64,000 nt of DNA, from positions 1 through 64,000 of IMG/VR virus record IMGVR_UViG_3300046820_000088; one strand, 5' to 3'. This document shows positions 39,105-47,681 of the stretch, piece by piece (position 1 is the stretch's first letter; each line of letters starts with the position of its first letter). Origin of the DNA: a virus. The notes beneath the pieces were generated by a model. It ran no database searches. It saw nothing but the letters and a program-made list of their open reading frames with translations, and was not told where the DNA came from. The position numbers were made by a program, and so were the translations under genes.

Positions 39105-39964
39105 ACAAAGGTGTATTAATATTTGCTCATAACAATCCTAACATTGATTATGGTCTAATGGCGATTATTGCCGGAGGGCTTGCTAAGAAAAACTTAGGAG
39201 TTCCTGTGTCTGTTATTACGGACAAGTGGACAATCTCTTGGCTAAAAGAAACAGGTATGTACGACAAAGCTGTTGAGGTGTTTGATAAAATAATAGAAGT
39301 TGAAAAGCCTGTTACAAAGAATACTCGAAAGTTACACGACGGTTTTGACAGCAAGATTGTTCCATTTGAAAACTCTAACAGATATTCAGTATATGATTTA
39401 AGCCCTTATGATAAAACACTTATGATTGACAGTGATTATCTAATCTTCACTGATACACTAAATGAGTATTGGGATGTTGATGCAAGTGTTATGATGAGCG
39501 AATCGATGAATGATATTATAGGAGATCGCGTAGGTATCCTTGACAAGCGTGTATCCGAAACAGGTATTCATATGTTTTGGGCCACAACTGTGATGTTTAC
39601 AAAGAATGAAGAGAGTCGGTTCTTCTTTAAGCTAGTTGACTTTATTAAAGACAACTATAGATACTATGCAGATTTGTTTAGATTTAATCCTAAACAATAT
39701 AGAAACGATATTGCGTTTAGTATTGCAAAACATTTAATGAATGGTTTTGAAACTGAGTTTGTCTATACCTTACCGCCTGTGCTAACAGTTTCTGATAAAG
39801 ATATGCTTCACTTAGTTAAAGATAACGGCGACTTGATATTTTTATTAGATCAGCCACTCGATTGCGGCAGCTTTTGGTCGTCGGTTACACGTTCGGCAGA
39901 TATACATGTAATCAATAAACAAAGTATCATTAGACATTCTAAACCTCTATTGGAGTTGATATGA
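39101..39964 (+). CDS. Glycosyltransferase-like protein (GT-A type)
   Basis: 287 residues. The layout fits a nucleotide-sugar GT-A fold: an N-terminal strand VLIFAHNNPNIDY, a nucleotide-binding region, and the metal-binding DxD near residue 109 in KTLMIDSDYLIF. Further on, WATTVMFTKNEES and KQYRNDIAFSIAKH resemble acceptor-side elements of family-8-like enzymes. It probably transfers a sugar to a phage or host polymer in the cytoplasm; substrate unknown. It overlaps both neighbours by ATGA, so it is coupled within the operon. Distant homology to the next gene (same order: strand, DxD, DEAFA/NDIAFS) suggests an old duplication. Confidence 0.7.
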   Translation: MNKGVLIFAHNNPNIDYGLMAIIAGGLAKKNLGVPVSVITDKWTISWLKETGMYDKAVEVFDKIIEVEKPVTKNTRKLHDGFDSKIVPFENSNRYSVYDLSPYDKTLMIDSDYLIFTDTLNEYWDVDASVMMSESMNDIIGDRVGILDKRVSETGIHMFWATTVMFTKNEESRFFFKLVDFIKDNYRYYADLFRFNPKQYRNDIAFSIAKHLMNGFETEFVYTLPPVLTVSDKDMLHLVKDNGDLIFLLDQPLDCGSFWSSVTRSADIHVINKQSIIRHSKPLLELI

Positions 39965-40803
39965 ACTTTGGGTACCTAATAGTTGTATCGTCAAACTCTG
40001 AAGTGGACTATCTCAAGTTAGCCTATGCTGCCGCATTGAGTATCAAGAATACACAAAAAGAAGGTTACGATAAGGTAGCGCTGGTCATCGATGACAACTC
40101 CAAACTATCTGATATAAAGAGTCCTTGGGTATTTGATCACGTTATTGAATGGAGTCAGGAAACATTTTGGGATGGCCGTAGTTGGATGGATCAGCTAAGT
40201 CCTTTCGAATACACAGTCTGTATTGACGCAGATATGTTGTTCTTAAGAGATTACAGCCATTGGATAGATTATTTTATTGAAAACTCTGAGTTGTATGTTG
40301 CTAATAAAGCATACACCTTCCGAGGCGAAGTTATCACAAATGACTTTTATAGAAAAGCATTTACTAAAAATGATTTGCCTAATCTTTATTCAATGTTTAC
40401 GTTCTTTAAAAAGGATGCAGCAATTGTTAACGAGTTCTTTTCTTTAGGGAGATATATTGTTAAAAATCAAACAGAGTTTTCTAACTTGTTTTTAACAGCA
40501 CACAAGCCAAAGATTATTGGAACAGATGAAGCATTTGCATTGTCTGCAAAGTTGTTAGATATTACAGATGAGATTGCATATACTTTAGATTTTCCTAAAC
40601 TAGTACATATGAAACCTATGGTACAAAACTGGCCATGGCCTGCTGATCGAGTTACTGACCATGCAGGGTTTTACCTGTCAACAAATGGAAAGTTGAAGAT
40701 AGGAAACTATCAACAACACGACATTATTCATTATGTTGAAAAAGATATTATAACTGATGAGCTAGTTAGTATGTTAGAGGAGTTAGCATGGCACAAGAAA
40801 TAA
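39961..40803 (+). CDS. Glycosyltransferase-like protein (GT-A type)
   Basis: 280 residues. The N-terminal strand YLIVVSSNSEVDYLKLAYAA, then the DxD motif near residue 87 in EYTVCIDADMLFL, and IGTDEAFALSAKLL near 190 give the same order of elements as the preceding gene. HMKPMVQNWPWP near 220 is rich in aromatic residues that could line an acceptor site. It likely is a cytoplasmic sugar transferase with unknown donor and acceptor. Starts at ATGA 39961 and overlaps the following gene by 16 bp, within the late operon. Confidence 0.7.
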   Translation: MNFGYLIVVSSNSEVDYLKLAYAAALSIKNTQKEGYDKVALVIDDNSKLSDIKSPWVFDHVIEWSQETFWDGRSWMDQLSPFEYTVCIDADMLFLRDYSHWIDYFIENSELYVANKAYTFRGEVITNDFYRKAFTKNDLPNLYSMFTFFKKDAAIVNEFFSLGRYIVKNQTEFSNLFLTAHKPKIIGTDEAFALSAKLLDITDEIAYTLDFPKLVHMKPMVQNWPWPADRVTDHAGFYLSTNGKLKIGNYQQHDIIHYVEKDIITDELVSMLEELAWHKK

Positions 40804-41372
40804 AAGACTTCGATGAGTGGCTAGCAACATTTCAGGCTCCAACAGTTGAGTACTTTTTTTCTTACGACGAGGAAGGAAAGGTAACGGCATTATATTCTAC
40901 ATTTAATGTAGGAGATTTGACTAATATAGTAAAAGTTGATACTGAAGTTGCAGACGCAATCAACTCTGGATTAGAAACACTATTTTCCTATCGTGTAGAT
41001 ATTCGAACAAAGCAGTTGATAAAGATCAATAGATTTTTAACTCACGGACTTGTTAAGATTGACGATGTATTACATAGAGTAGTTGATAAAAAATGGTCAA
41101 CAATAGATGATCCTGACCTTAACATCGTATATGATTCTGTAAGCAGTCAACTATCATTTGAGATCAACAAAAAATATAACTCTACCTACTGGGCAGGGGA
41201 AACTGAAATGATATTTTTAATCACTGCCTATAACGATCCGAATCAGTTAAACGATATGATAAGTGTGAACGTTGCTGATTTATCAAAGAAAACATTTAAA
41301 ATAACACCGCCTAAAAAGTTTAGCATTTATACTCGCAGAATCTTTGAGAACTACGTATTTGAAACATTATGA
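40788..41372 (+). CDS. Conserved hypothetical protein in GT operon
   Basis: 194 residues with no motif I recognise. The N-terminus is acidic (IKDFDEWLATFQAP), followed by a beta-rich stretch (VEYFFSYDEEGKVTALYSTF) and another VDIRTKQLIKINRFLTHGLV. No Cys or DxD pattern is present, so an enzyme role is not supported. GAGGAG lies just upstream of the ATG, which is 16 bp inside the previous gene. It is coupled to the next gene by ATGA at 41369. Being sandwiched between glycosyltransferase-like genes, it may be a scaffold or acceptor protein; that is inference. Confidence 0.65.
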   Translation: MAQEIKDFDEWLATFQAPTVEYFFSYDEEGKVTALYSTFNVGDLTNIVKVDTEVADAINSGLETLFSYRVDIRTKQLIKINRFLTHGLVKIDDVLHRVVDKKWSTIDDPDLNIVYDSVSSQLSFEINKKYNSTYWAGETEMIFLITAYNDPNQLNDMISVNVADLSKKTFKITPPKKFSIYTRRIFENYVFETL

Positions 41373-42247
41373 AAACAGTTGAACTAGATATTGTATTTTT
41401 AAGTTACGATGAGCCCAACGCTGATCTACACTACGCTGACCTATGTAATAAAGTACCATGGGCAAAACGTGTACACGGAGTCAAAGGAAGTGATCACGCA
41501 CATAAAGCTGCCGCAGAGCTCAGTGAAACTGAATGGTTGATCACAGTTGATGCTGACAACATTGTTGATTCTAGATTCTTTAATCTTGATATAGACACAT
41601 CAAATCCGAAAGTTGAAGTTTTTAGTTGGCTTGCAAGAAACAAGATTAACGGTCTTCTGTACGGAAATGGTGGATTAAAAATCTGGAAAAAAGACTTTAT
41701 CCTTAACATGAAAAGTCATGAAGCTAGTGACAGCGAACGTGCTCAAGTTGACTTCTGTTGGGAAGATGGTTATGTACAGTTTAAAGATTGTTATAGCGAA
41801 ACAGTTATAACAGGCAGTCCTTTCCAAGCATGGCGTGCAGGATTCCGTGAAGGCGTTAAGATGACCTTGCTCGACGGAATTAAAGTTCCTCCTCAAGAAA
41901 TCAAAGAACGTATCTGGTGGCATAATCTTCATAGACTAAAAATGTGGTCAACTGTTGGCGCTCATGAAGAAAACGGAAAGTATGCGATCCTTGGAGCACG
42001 CATGGGAACATGGATGACCAACTGTACAGATTGGAACTATGTAGATGTGCGTGACTTTGAAGTGTTAAAAAACATTTATGAACAAAATGTCAATCATACT
42101 TTCTTAGAACAGGACGCACAAGATCTAGGAGTCAAAATTAAACAACAACTGGGTTTAGATTGGCCTTGGCTAGATGAAAAACAAAGTCAATATACATTAG
42201 ACTTATACGAAGAAACAATCAAACTCACAAACACATACCTAAGATGA
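41369..42247 (+). CDS. Glycosyltransferase-like protein with DAD motif
   Basis: 292 residues. The first strand reads DIVFLSYDEPNADLHYADL, followed by PWAKRVHGVKGSDHAHKAAA and the metal-binding DAD in LITVDADNIVD (about residue 60). Later YGNGGLKIWKKDFIL and PFQAWRAGFREGVKMTLLDG are shared with the C-terminal domain of the next gene, so the pair are paralogs. Activity is probably sugar transfer, as in GT-A enzymes; donor and acceptor are unknown. ATGA overlaps join it to both neighbours. Confidence 0.7.
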   Translation: MKTVELDIVFLSYDEPNADLHYADLCNKVPWAKRVHGVKGSDHAHKAAAELSETEWLITVDADNIVDSRFFNLDIDTSNPKVEVFSWLARNKINGLLYGNGGLKIWKKDFILNMKSHEASDSERAQVDFCWEDGYVQFKDCYSETVITGSPFQAWRAGFREGVKMTLLDGIKVPPQEIKERIWWHNLHRLKMWSTVGAHEENGKYAILGARMGTWMTNCTDWNYVDVRDFEVLKNIYEQNVNHTFLEQDAQDLGVKIKQQLGLDWPWLDEKQSQYTLDLYEETIKLTNTYLR

Positions 42248-43896
42248 TTTATGATATCTTTTATGCTTCGAGGTCGTCTATAGACTCTGATGACTGGAAT
42301 CAGTTTCATTCTAGATTTCCGTCTTCTCAAAAAATAGAAAATGTAAAAACATTTGCCGATATAAAGAAGAAAGCATTTACTAAGTTCTTTTGGGTAGTTT
42401 GGAACGATTTAACAATATCACCCGAGTTTGATTTTAGTTACAGGGTTCCTAAGTGGGACGAAGAGTACATACATATTTGGAAAAATGCAGAATATTTTGA
42501 CGGGGTGTGTTTATTTTCTAAAGGAAATACTTTTTCTCAAAGAGAGTTTGACACACGATTCTTTGTTAATAACAAAAAAGAAATAGATGAAGTTGCTAGC
42601 TACCCAAAAGCATTTGAAATAGTAACCATCGATACCTATGAAGAATATCTAGAAACTATTGAGTCTGCAAAGACAAACATGTTCTGGATAGTTTGGAACG
42701 ATCTAATGCCGTTAGACAGTTTTAAGTTTGATTTTCAGGTACCTTTTTATAATCAACATATTCCTCACATTTTTAAAAATGGAGAGTTTTTTGACGGTAT
42801 TGTATTATTGTCTAAAACTAAACCAGTTTCTAAAAAAGAGTTTGTACATAGATTTTTTATCAATAAAAAAGAAATCAATATACTGGCAAGCGTTCCAAAA
42901 CAATATGAACAGTTTTCTTTAGAATATTATGAAGACTATCTAGAAGCCAAAGAAAAGTCAAAGACTGAACTTTTCTATTTGGTACCTGAAGAAGTTGAAG
43001 TTAAAGATAACTTTAAGTTTGATTTATATTTCAGCCATCATAATAGTTACGAGCGTAAGATAAATCACGTATTTAAAAATCAAGATATCGATGAAGACAA
43101 GTACAATGGTATAATGCTGTTGTCAAAATCTAGTGAACTTAGTAAGAGAGAGATTGATTTTAGATATCTGATCGAGAAGAAAGAATACGATGTTGTAGCA
43201 AGTACACTAAAGTATTACGACATTATTTTTATCAGTTACAATGAGCCAAATGCTGACGAAAGCTATAAAACACTTTTAAAACGCTTTCCTGGGGCAAAAC
43301 GTGTACACGGAGTCAAAGGTATACATCAAGCGCATATAGAAGCTGCAAAGCTGTCTAAGACGCCAATGTTTTGGGTAGTAGATGCCGATGCAACTATTGT
43401 TGACGATTTTAACTTTGATTTGCGTTTGCACAAGTATGACAGAGACATTGTTCATATTTGGCACAGCCGTAATCCTGTCAACGATTTGGAATACGGATAT
43501 GGCGGAGTTAAACTACTTCCAAAATATCTAGCGTTATCTATGAGCACTGATACTGTAGACATGACAACATCTATCAGCAAAAAGATTAGAATAATGCCTA
43601 CAGTTAGTAACTATACATCGTTTAATACTGATCCTTTCAGTACCTGGAAATCAGCATTTAGAGAATGTGTAAAACTTGCTAGCCGAGCTATTGATAGAGA
43701 TTATCAAGCAGAGACTGAATCTAGATTAAGAACTTGGTGTACAGTTGGATCCGATAAACCATTTGGCAGCTATGCTATTGCCGGAGCAATAGCAGGAGCC
43801 AAATACGGATATAACAATATTACTGATCCCGAAGCCTTGTCTAAGATTAACAACTTTGAATGGTTGTTAGAACAATATCAGTTGTCAATAAACTGA
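42244..43896 (+). CDS. Multidomain protein: three degenerate GT-like repeats plus GT domain
   Basis: 550 residues. The C-terminal part (from about 325) is a full GT-A-like domain homologous to the preceding gene: IIFISYNEPNADESYKTLL, KRVHGVKGIHQAHIEAAKLS, the DAD motif in FWVVDADATIVDD (about 379), YGYGGVKLLP and STWKSAFRECVKLASRAID. Before it are three tandem units of about 97 residues, each with an FW.V core, F.FD, then H..KN..FDG, LLSK, EF..RFF and NKKEI. Units 1 and 2 have VWND (about 51 and 149) where the catalytic DAD should be, and unit 3 has VPEEV (about 245), so they are probably inactive copies. The gene ends the operon and overlaps the oppositely oriented radical-SAM gene by 19 bp. 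Confidence 0.7.
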   Translation: MIYDIFYASRSSIDSDDWNQFHSRFPSSQKIENVKTFADIKKKAFTKFFWVVWNDLTISPEFDFSYRVPKWDEEYIHIWKNAEYFDGVCLFSKGNTFSQREFDTRFFVNNKKEIDEVASYPKAFEIVTIDTYEEYLETIESAKTNMFWIVWNDLMPLDSFKFDFQVPFYNQHIPHIFKNGEFFDGIVLLSKTKPVSKKEFVHRFFINKKEINILASVPKQYEQFSLEYYEDYLEAKEKSKTELFYLVPEEVEVKDNFKFDLYFSHHNSYERKINHVFKNQDIDEDKYNGIMLLSKSSELSKREIDFRYLIEKKEYDVVASTLKYYDIIFISYNEPNADESYKTLLKRFPGAKRVHGVKGIHQAHIEAAKLSKTPMFWVVDADATIVDDFNFDLRLHKYDRDIVHIWHSRNPVNDLEYGYGGVKLLPKYLALSMSTDTVDMTTSISKKIRIMPTVSNYTSFNTDPFSTWKSAFRECVKLASRAIDRDYQAETESRLRTWCTVGSDKPFGSYAIAGAIAGAKYGYNNITDPEALSKINNFEWLLEQYQLSIN

Positions 43897-45125
43897 TCCC
43901 AGTTATCCTTATTAGGTCTTGGGTTATCTTTGTGAGACCAGATTTTGTCTATCTGACTATTTTCGCCACAGGTGTTTGCACAGAACATAAGTTTATTAGC
44001 ACCTGTTTGATTCCAAGAATCGGCAAACACTCTGTTTAAGTGTCCTGCTTCTAATATTTCTTCTAAAGAATAGTTATTAAGATTAAAATATTGATTGCCG
44101 TAATCCTGTAGTTTTTTCTTTAGTTGTACGATTTCCGGAGTTGAATGTGTAGTTTCGATGTTAGTTCCGACATAGCAACACGGACTTACTCTTCCGGCTG
44201 AACTAACATATATTTCTCTACCGCCTCCCCAGGTTTCGGACTTGCATGAAATGTTTTTACAATCTGTATCTGTATAATCGATTTCGCGCTCTTTGAAAGA
44301 TTTACCGTCAAACTTGTCAACAAGCTCGTTGTGCGGATCTAATACAGCATATTTGTAAAACTTGATTACTGATGGTTCAATATGGTCGAACCTTGGGATT
44401 GGATCTTTTGCAATATCGAAGTTTCTGTTATCAAGCTCAGTAGGTGGTTCTAACCAATACTTGAACTCTCCTTCTTTTCCTAGTGCTGCTACTTTGACTA
44501 GTTTTCCTTCGTTGTTAAATCCCAATGCTTTTTTAGGAGCAAAGGTTGCAAATCCAAGTTCTATGGATAAGTTCTTGGCTTCTTGGATCTGATGTTCGTT
44601 GTGACGAAATATTAAAAAGTCCCACTCAGCCTTTCCTCCTGCATTAATAAATGCTTTGGAGTTTTTCATTAAAGTGTTCCAGTTTACATTTCTTCTGTAA
44701 AGATGGTTGGTATCTTCTAGACCATCGATAGAAAATATAACTTTAAATCTTCGATTAAAACTGTTGGCTGAAAGATGTCCTAATCTAGTCCAATCCTTTT
44801 CTCCCCTCATCCCACCGTTAGTATTAACAGTGATGTTAACCGTAGGATTGATTGTAAGAATGTGTTCAATGATATTGATAGCATCCTTTGCCATCATAGG
44901 ATCACCGACAGTACCGCAGAATATCCAATGATTAGTTTTCTTAACAATATCGTCAGAGAACCACTCTTTAAACTGTTCGAGAGTTATTTGATTTAACTCT
45001 ATATCTGGTCGGAGTATTTCTGTGCCTTCGTAGTATCTAGGACATAGGGGACATGCAGCATTACAATAACTTGAAAGCTCGCAGTGTATTTGAAATAACT
45101 TTTCTTTAATCCAAAAATCTGTCAT
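43878..45125 (-). CDS. Radical SAM protein with C-terminal SPASM-like cysteines
   Basis: 415 residues. The radical SAM cluster motif is CNAACPLC (residues 21-28), followed by an SAM-binding-type GT.GDP region (FCGTVGDPMMAKDAI, in place of GGEP) and VTVNTNGG. The C-terminal quarter holds several cysteines (CKNISCKS, SPCCYVG, FCANTCG), a SPASM-like auxiliary cluster domain. This is the standard order and differs from the three upstream paralogs, where the auxiliary cysteines come first. Radical SAM/SPASM enzymes often modify peptides; the substrate here is unknown. It is the last gene of the unit and is coupled by ATGA to the gene before it. Confidence 0.85.
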   Translation of the reverse strand: MTDFWIKEKLFQIHCELSSYCNAACPLCPRYYEGTEILRPDIELNQITLEQFKEWFSDDIVKKTNHWIFCGTVGDPMMAKDAINIIEHILTINPTVNITVNTNGGMRGEKDWTRLGHLSANSFNRRFKVIFSIDGLEDTNHLYRRNVNWNTLMKNSKAFINAGGKAEWDFLIFRHNEHQIQEAKNLSIELGFATFAPKKALGFNNEGKLVKVAALGKEGEFKYWLEPPTELDNRNFDIAKDPIPRFDHIEPSVIKFYKYAVLDPHNELVDKFDGKSFKEREIDYTDTDCKNISCKSETWGGGREIYVSSAGRVSPCCYVGTNIETTHSTPEIVQLKKKLQDYGNQYFNLNNYSLEEILEAGHLNRVFADSWNQTGANKLMFCANTCGENSQIDKIWSHKDNPRPNKDNWDQFIDN

Positions 45126-46297
45126 TTGTATTTTTTAATAAGTTCGCCGAACTCTTTGAATGTTTCGTAATAGTTTTCTTTTCGATAAGCATCATGTATA
45201 TCGATCTGTTCTTTGAACTTATTCCAACGCCAGTCTGTAAATGTCCCGTCTTGAACAAACTTTATAATACCGGGAATCTGATGCCATTCTCTTTCAAACT
45301 TTTTATCGATGCTTTCTAGTTTTTTACATATTGCTTCTTTTATCTCATCTGGAAAGATATTAGAACAATAGTAGTCTGGATAGTGTACAAGATTTAGATA
45401 TATATGCCAGTTTTCTTTTTCAAAGAATTCTAAAAACTCAGGCACATAGTAGACGTTCAATGCACTGATGGTATGACATATTCCGAATAAAATATTGTCT
45501 CGACCTTTAGCCCATTCTCTAGCTTTTTGCATATTTGCATATACTTCGTTCCACTTTGCAGGATGTCTCATAAATTCAAACTGTAGACCAATACCATCGA
45601 TGCTGAAGCCAATATCGACAAACTTGAAATGATCAAACAACTTAATATGTTCTTCATTCCATTGAGTTCCGTTGGTATTGTAGTGTAGAGTTTGATTCTT
45701 GCTCCAGCCGTTAGCTACAGACTTTTCAATAAACTCCCACTGCTGTTTTATAAGCCAAGGTTCTCCTCCGTAGAAATCTATTTGAATAACATCTTTACCG
45801 ATGTCCTCTATTTCTGACCACAGCTTGCTTTCTTTTTCCCAGCTATCGTTATATATTTTAGCATTGATGAGATATTCTTTCTTTGGTAGCTTAACACCTT
45901 CGATCATTGTGTCGTAATATTCGTTAAGCCATAGGCTGCTGCTATATGGGTGACAAGTTCTGCATTTAATATTGCAGGTGTTGCCCATGTTTAGTTCTAG
46001 TGTTTTAATACCGTCTGTTTCTGCAAAGTCAAACTTTGCATTGTCTCGGATTCGTTTACTATCACGCCCGGCATCTTCTTCGTTCCAGCACTTAATACAC
46101 GCAGGATGTCTTTCACCTTTTTTAAACGCCTCCCTAACATCTTCCATATAGGGATCTTTCCATAACTCTGTTAGTGTATGATCAACGACTCTATTTTTAG
46201 ATGATCCGTCAATCATACAACAGTGTTTTATAGACCCCGTTGAATTTATGCTAAGATTATGAAATGCATTGACACAATAAAACTTTTTATTTTCCAT
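45122..46297 (-). CDS. Twitch/SPASM-type radical SAM protein
   Basis: 391 residues from the ATG at 46297, preferred over 46336 because it reduces overlap with the upstream gene to 11 bp and begins MENKKFYCVNAF, like the paralogs. An N-terminal cysteine module (C8, CC at 26-27, C67-x2-C70 followed by WNEEDAGRDSKR) comes first; the radical SAM cluster CNIKCRTC is at 108-115, and FYGGEPWL supplies the GGEP motif. This N-terminal auxiliary module followed by a radical SAM core is the arrangement named twitch domain-containing radical SAM proteins. The reaction is unknown. Overlaps the next gene by ATGA. Confidence 0.85.
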   Translation of the reverse strand: MENKKFYCVNAFHNLSINSTGSIKHCCMIDGSSKNRVVDHTLTELWKDPYMEDVREAFKKGERHPACIKCWNEEDAGRDSKRIRDNAKFDFAETDGIKTLELNMGNTCNIKCRTCHPYSSSLWLNEYYDTMIEGVKLPKKEYLINAKIYNDSWEKESKLWSEIEDIGKDVIQIDFYGGEPWLIKQQWEFIEKSVANGWSKNQTLHYNTNGTQWNEEHIKLFDHFKFVDIGFSIDGIGLQFEFMRHPAKWNEVYANMQKAREWAKGRDNILFGICHTISALNVYYVPEFLEFFEKENWHIYLNLVHYPDYYCSNIFPDEIKEAICKKLESIDKKFEREWHQIPGIIKFVQDGTFTDWRWNKFKEQIDIHDAYRKENYYETFKEFGELIKKYK

Positions 46298-47681
46298 AGT
46301 TCTCGTACTCTGTTTTACATATAGCCATAAACTCACTATACTCTGGAAATAGGGTGTGAAAGTCTGTTCCTAATCTTTTGTCGTTTTCTGTAAAGAAACT
46401 ATAGAAGTCTCTGCGTCCTTGTTTAATCTTTTCGTCGCTGACTGGATTTTCTCTCATGTAATCTACTACACGCTTGAACACTTCGTACTCTAGTTCGTTA
46501 AATCCTACAGCTAGTCCATTAGACATCATGTTGTCTTTGATAAACTGTAGATTATCTGACATGTACTGATTGAAGCTTTCTGGTAAGATATTGATCATCC
46601 AGTGTGGAGGTTCTTTTAAGTACGGAGTATCGAACTGCACACGTTGATGCCACGGAGTTCCTGGATAGTCTCTTCTAAGTTCTAAGATCTTTTCCAACAG
46701 TGTTCTAAAGTTTGCAACTGTTAGTACATTAAAGGTAATCATAAAACTGATATCTTGTTGAGGAAGATTATCTAGATAGTATCTAAGATTCTTTTCCCAA
46801 AGAACAATGTCTAACCCAGTGCGAATATATTCGGCTTGTGGCCCCCAGGTGTCGATACTGGTATACAACTTAAACCCTTTGATGGCTTTTTTCTCTAATA
46901 ACACCTTAACATGATCAACTAGTTTTTGTACAAGTCTGTGTGTTACTCCTAGATTACTGTTAAGATGAATTTCTAAGTGCGGACTAGGATCGTTTTCCAA
47001 CATCTCTAACATCTTAAATGTATTCGGATTCATCAACGGCTCTCCGCCTGTGATACGGAACACACGTAGATCTTTCTTAAGACTAGGCCACCATTCCCAG
47101 AATGCATCTACATAGGGATTGGGGTCATCTTTATTAAAAAATTCGCTGTAATTTAAAAAATCGATACCATACTGATTGTATGTTAGATCGTAGTTGCCGT
47201 GTCTCTTTACTTCTTCCATCCAACTACTAGATGCCTGAGGGCAGCAATATCCACATCTAAAGTTACAACCGTTTCCGAAACTAACTTCGAGATGTCTAGG
47301 ATTCCAATCGGCTTCCCAACCACCGGCAACAATATCGTCGATTGTAGAGTCGATATAGTTAGAACTGTGCTTCATGCGATCACTAATATGCTCGCCCGGC
47401 AAGTCTTCAATATTCCAGCAATAATAACATTCTTGAGGTCTGCCACCCTCCATCATTTCTTTACGTTGTTGTTTTTTCCAAGGTGTATTATGTAATGCAC
47501 TAGGATTGTCTTTCAGCAACGTTTTGTCAATTTTGTGTGGCCGTGGATGATAGCAGCTATGATTATCTCCCATGTGAAGATATAGCGTTTCCATATTCCA
47601 TTTTGCTAGACAAAATCCTTTGCCTACTTTGTTTAACTGGTCTCGTGTATCCTGTATAATCTCGATGTATTTTCTTGTCAT
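46287..47681 (-). CDS. Twitch/SPASM-type radical SAM protein
   Basis: 464 residues. The N-terminal cysteines (C24, C43 in HSCYHP, C85-x2-C88 in CYYCWNIED) precede the radical SAM cluster CNFRCGYC at 139-146. The GGEP motif is in FRITGGEPLMNPNTF. The spacing of all these elements matches the 539-residue paralog next door (CNFKCSYC at 142-149), so the two arose by duplication. The C-terminus (RLGTDFHTLFPEYSEF) is also shared with that paralog. Substrate unknown; peptide or sugar modification is plausible. Its ATG overlaps the upstream stop (TAATG). Confidence 0.87.
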   Translation of the reverse strand: MTRKYIEIIQDTRDQLNKVGKGFCLAKWNMETLYLHMGDNHSCYHPRPHKIDKTLLKDNPSALHNTPWKKQQRKEMMEGGRPQECYYCWNIEDLPGEHISDRMKHSSNYIDSTIDDIVAGGWEADWNPRHLEVSFGNGCNFRCGYCCPQASSSWMEEVKRHGNYDLTYNQYGIDFLNYSEFFNKDDPNPYVDAFWEWWPSLKKDLRVFRITGGEPLMNPNTFKMLEMLENDPSPHLEIHLNSNLGVTHRLVQKLVDHVKVLLEKKAIKGFKLYTSIDTWGPQAEYIRTGLDIVLWEKNLRYYLDNLPQQDISFMITFNVLTVANFRTLLEKILELRRDYPGTPWHQRVQFDTPYLKEPPHWMINILPESFNQYMSDNLQFIKDNMMSNGLAVGFNELEYEVFKRVVDYMRENPVSDEKIKQGRRDFYSFFTENDKRLGTDFHTLFPEYSEFMAICKTEYENYGK

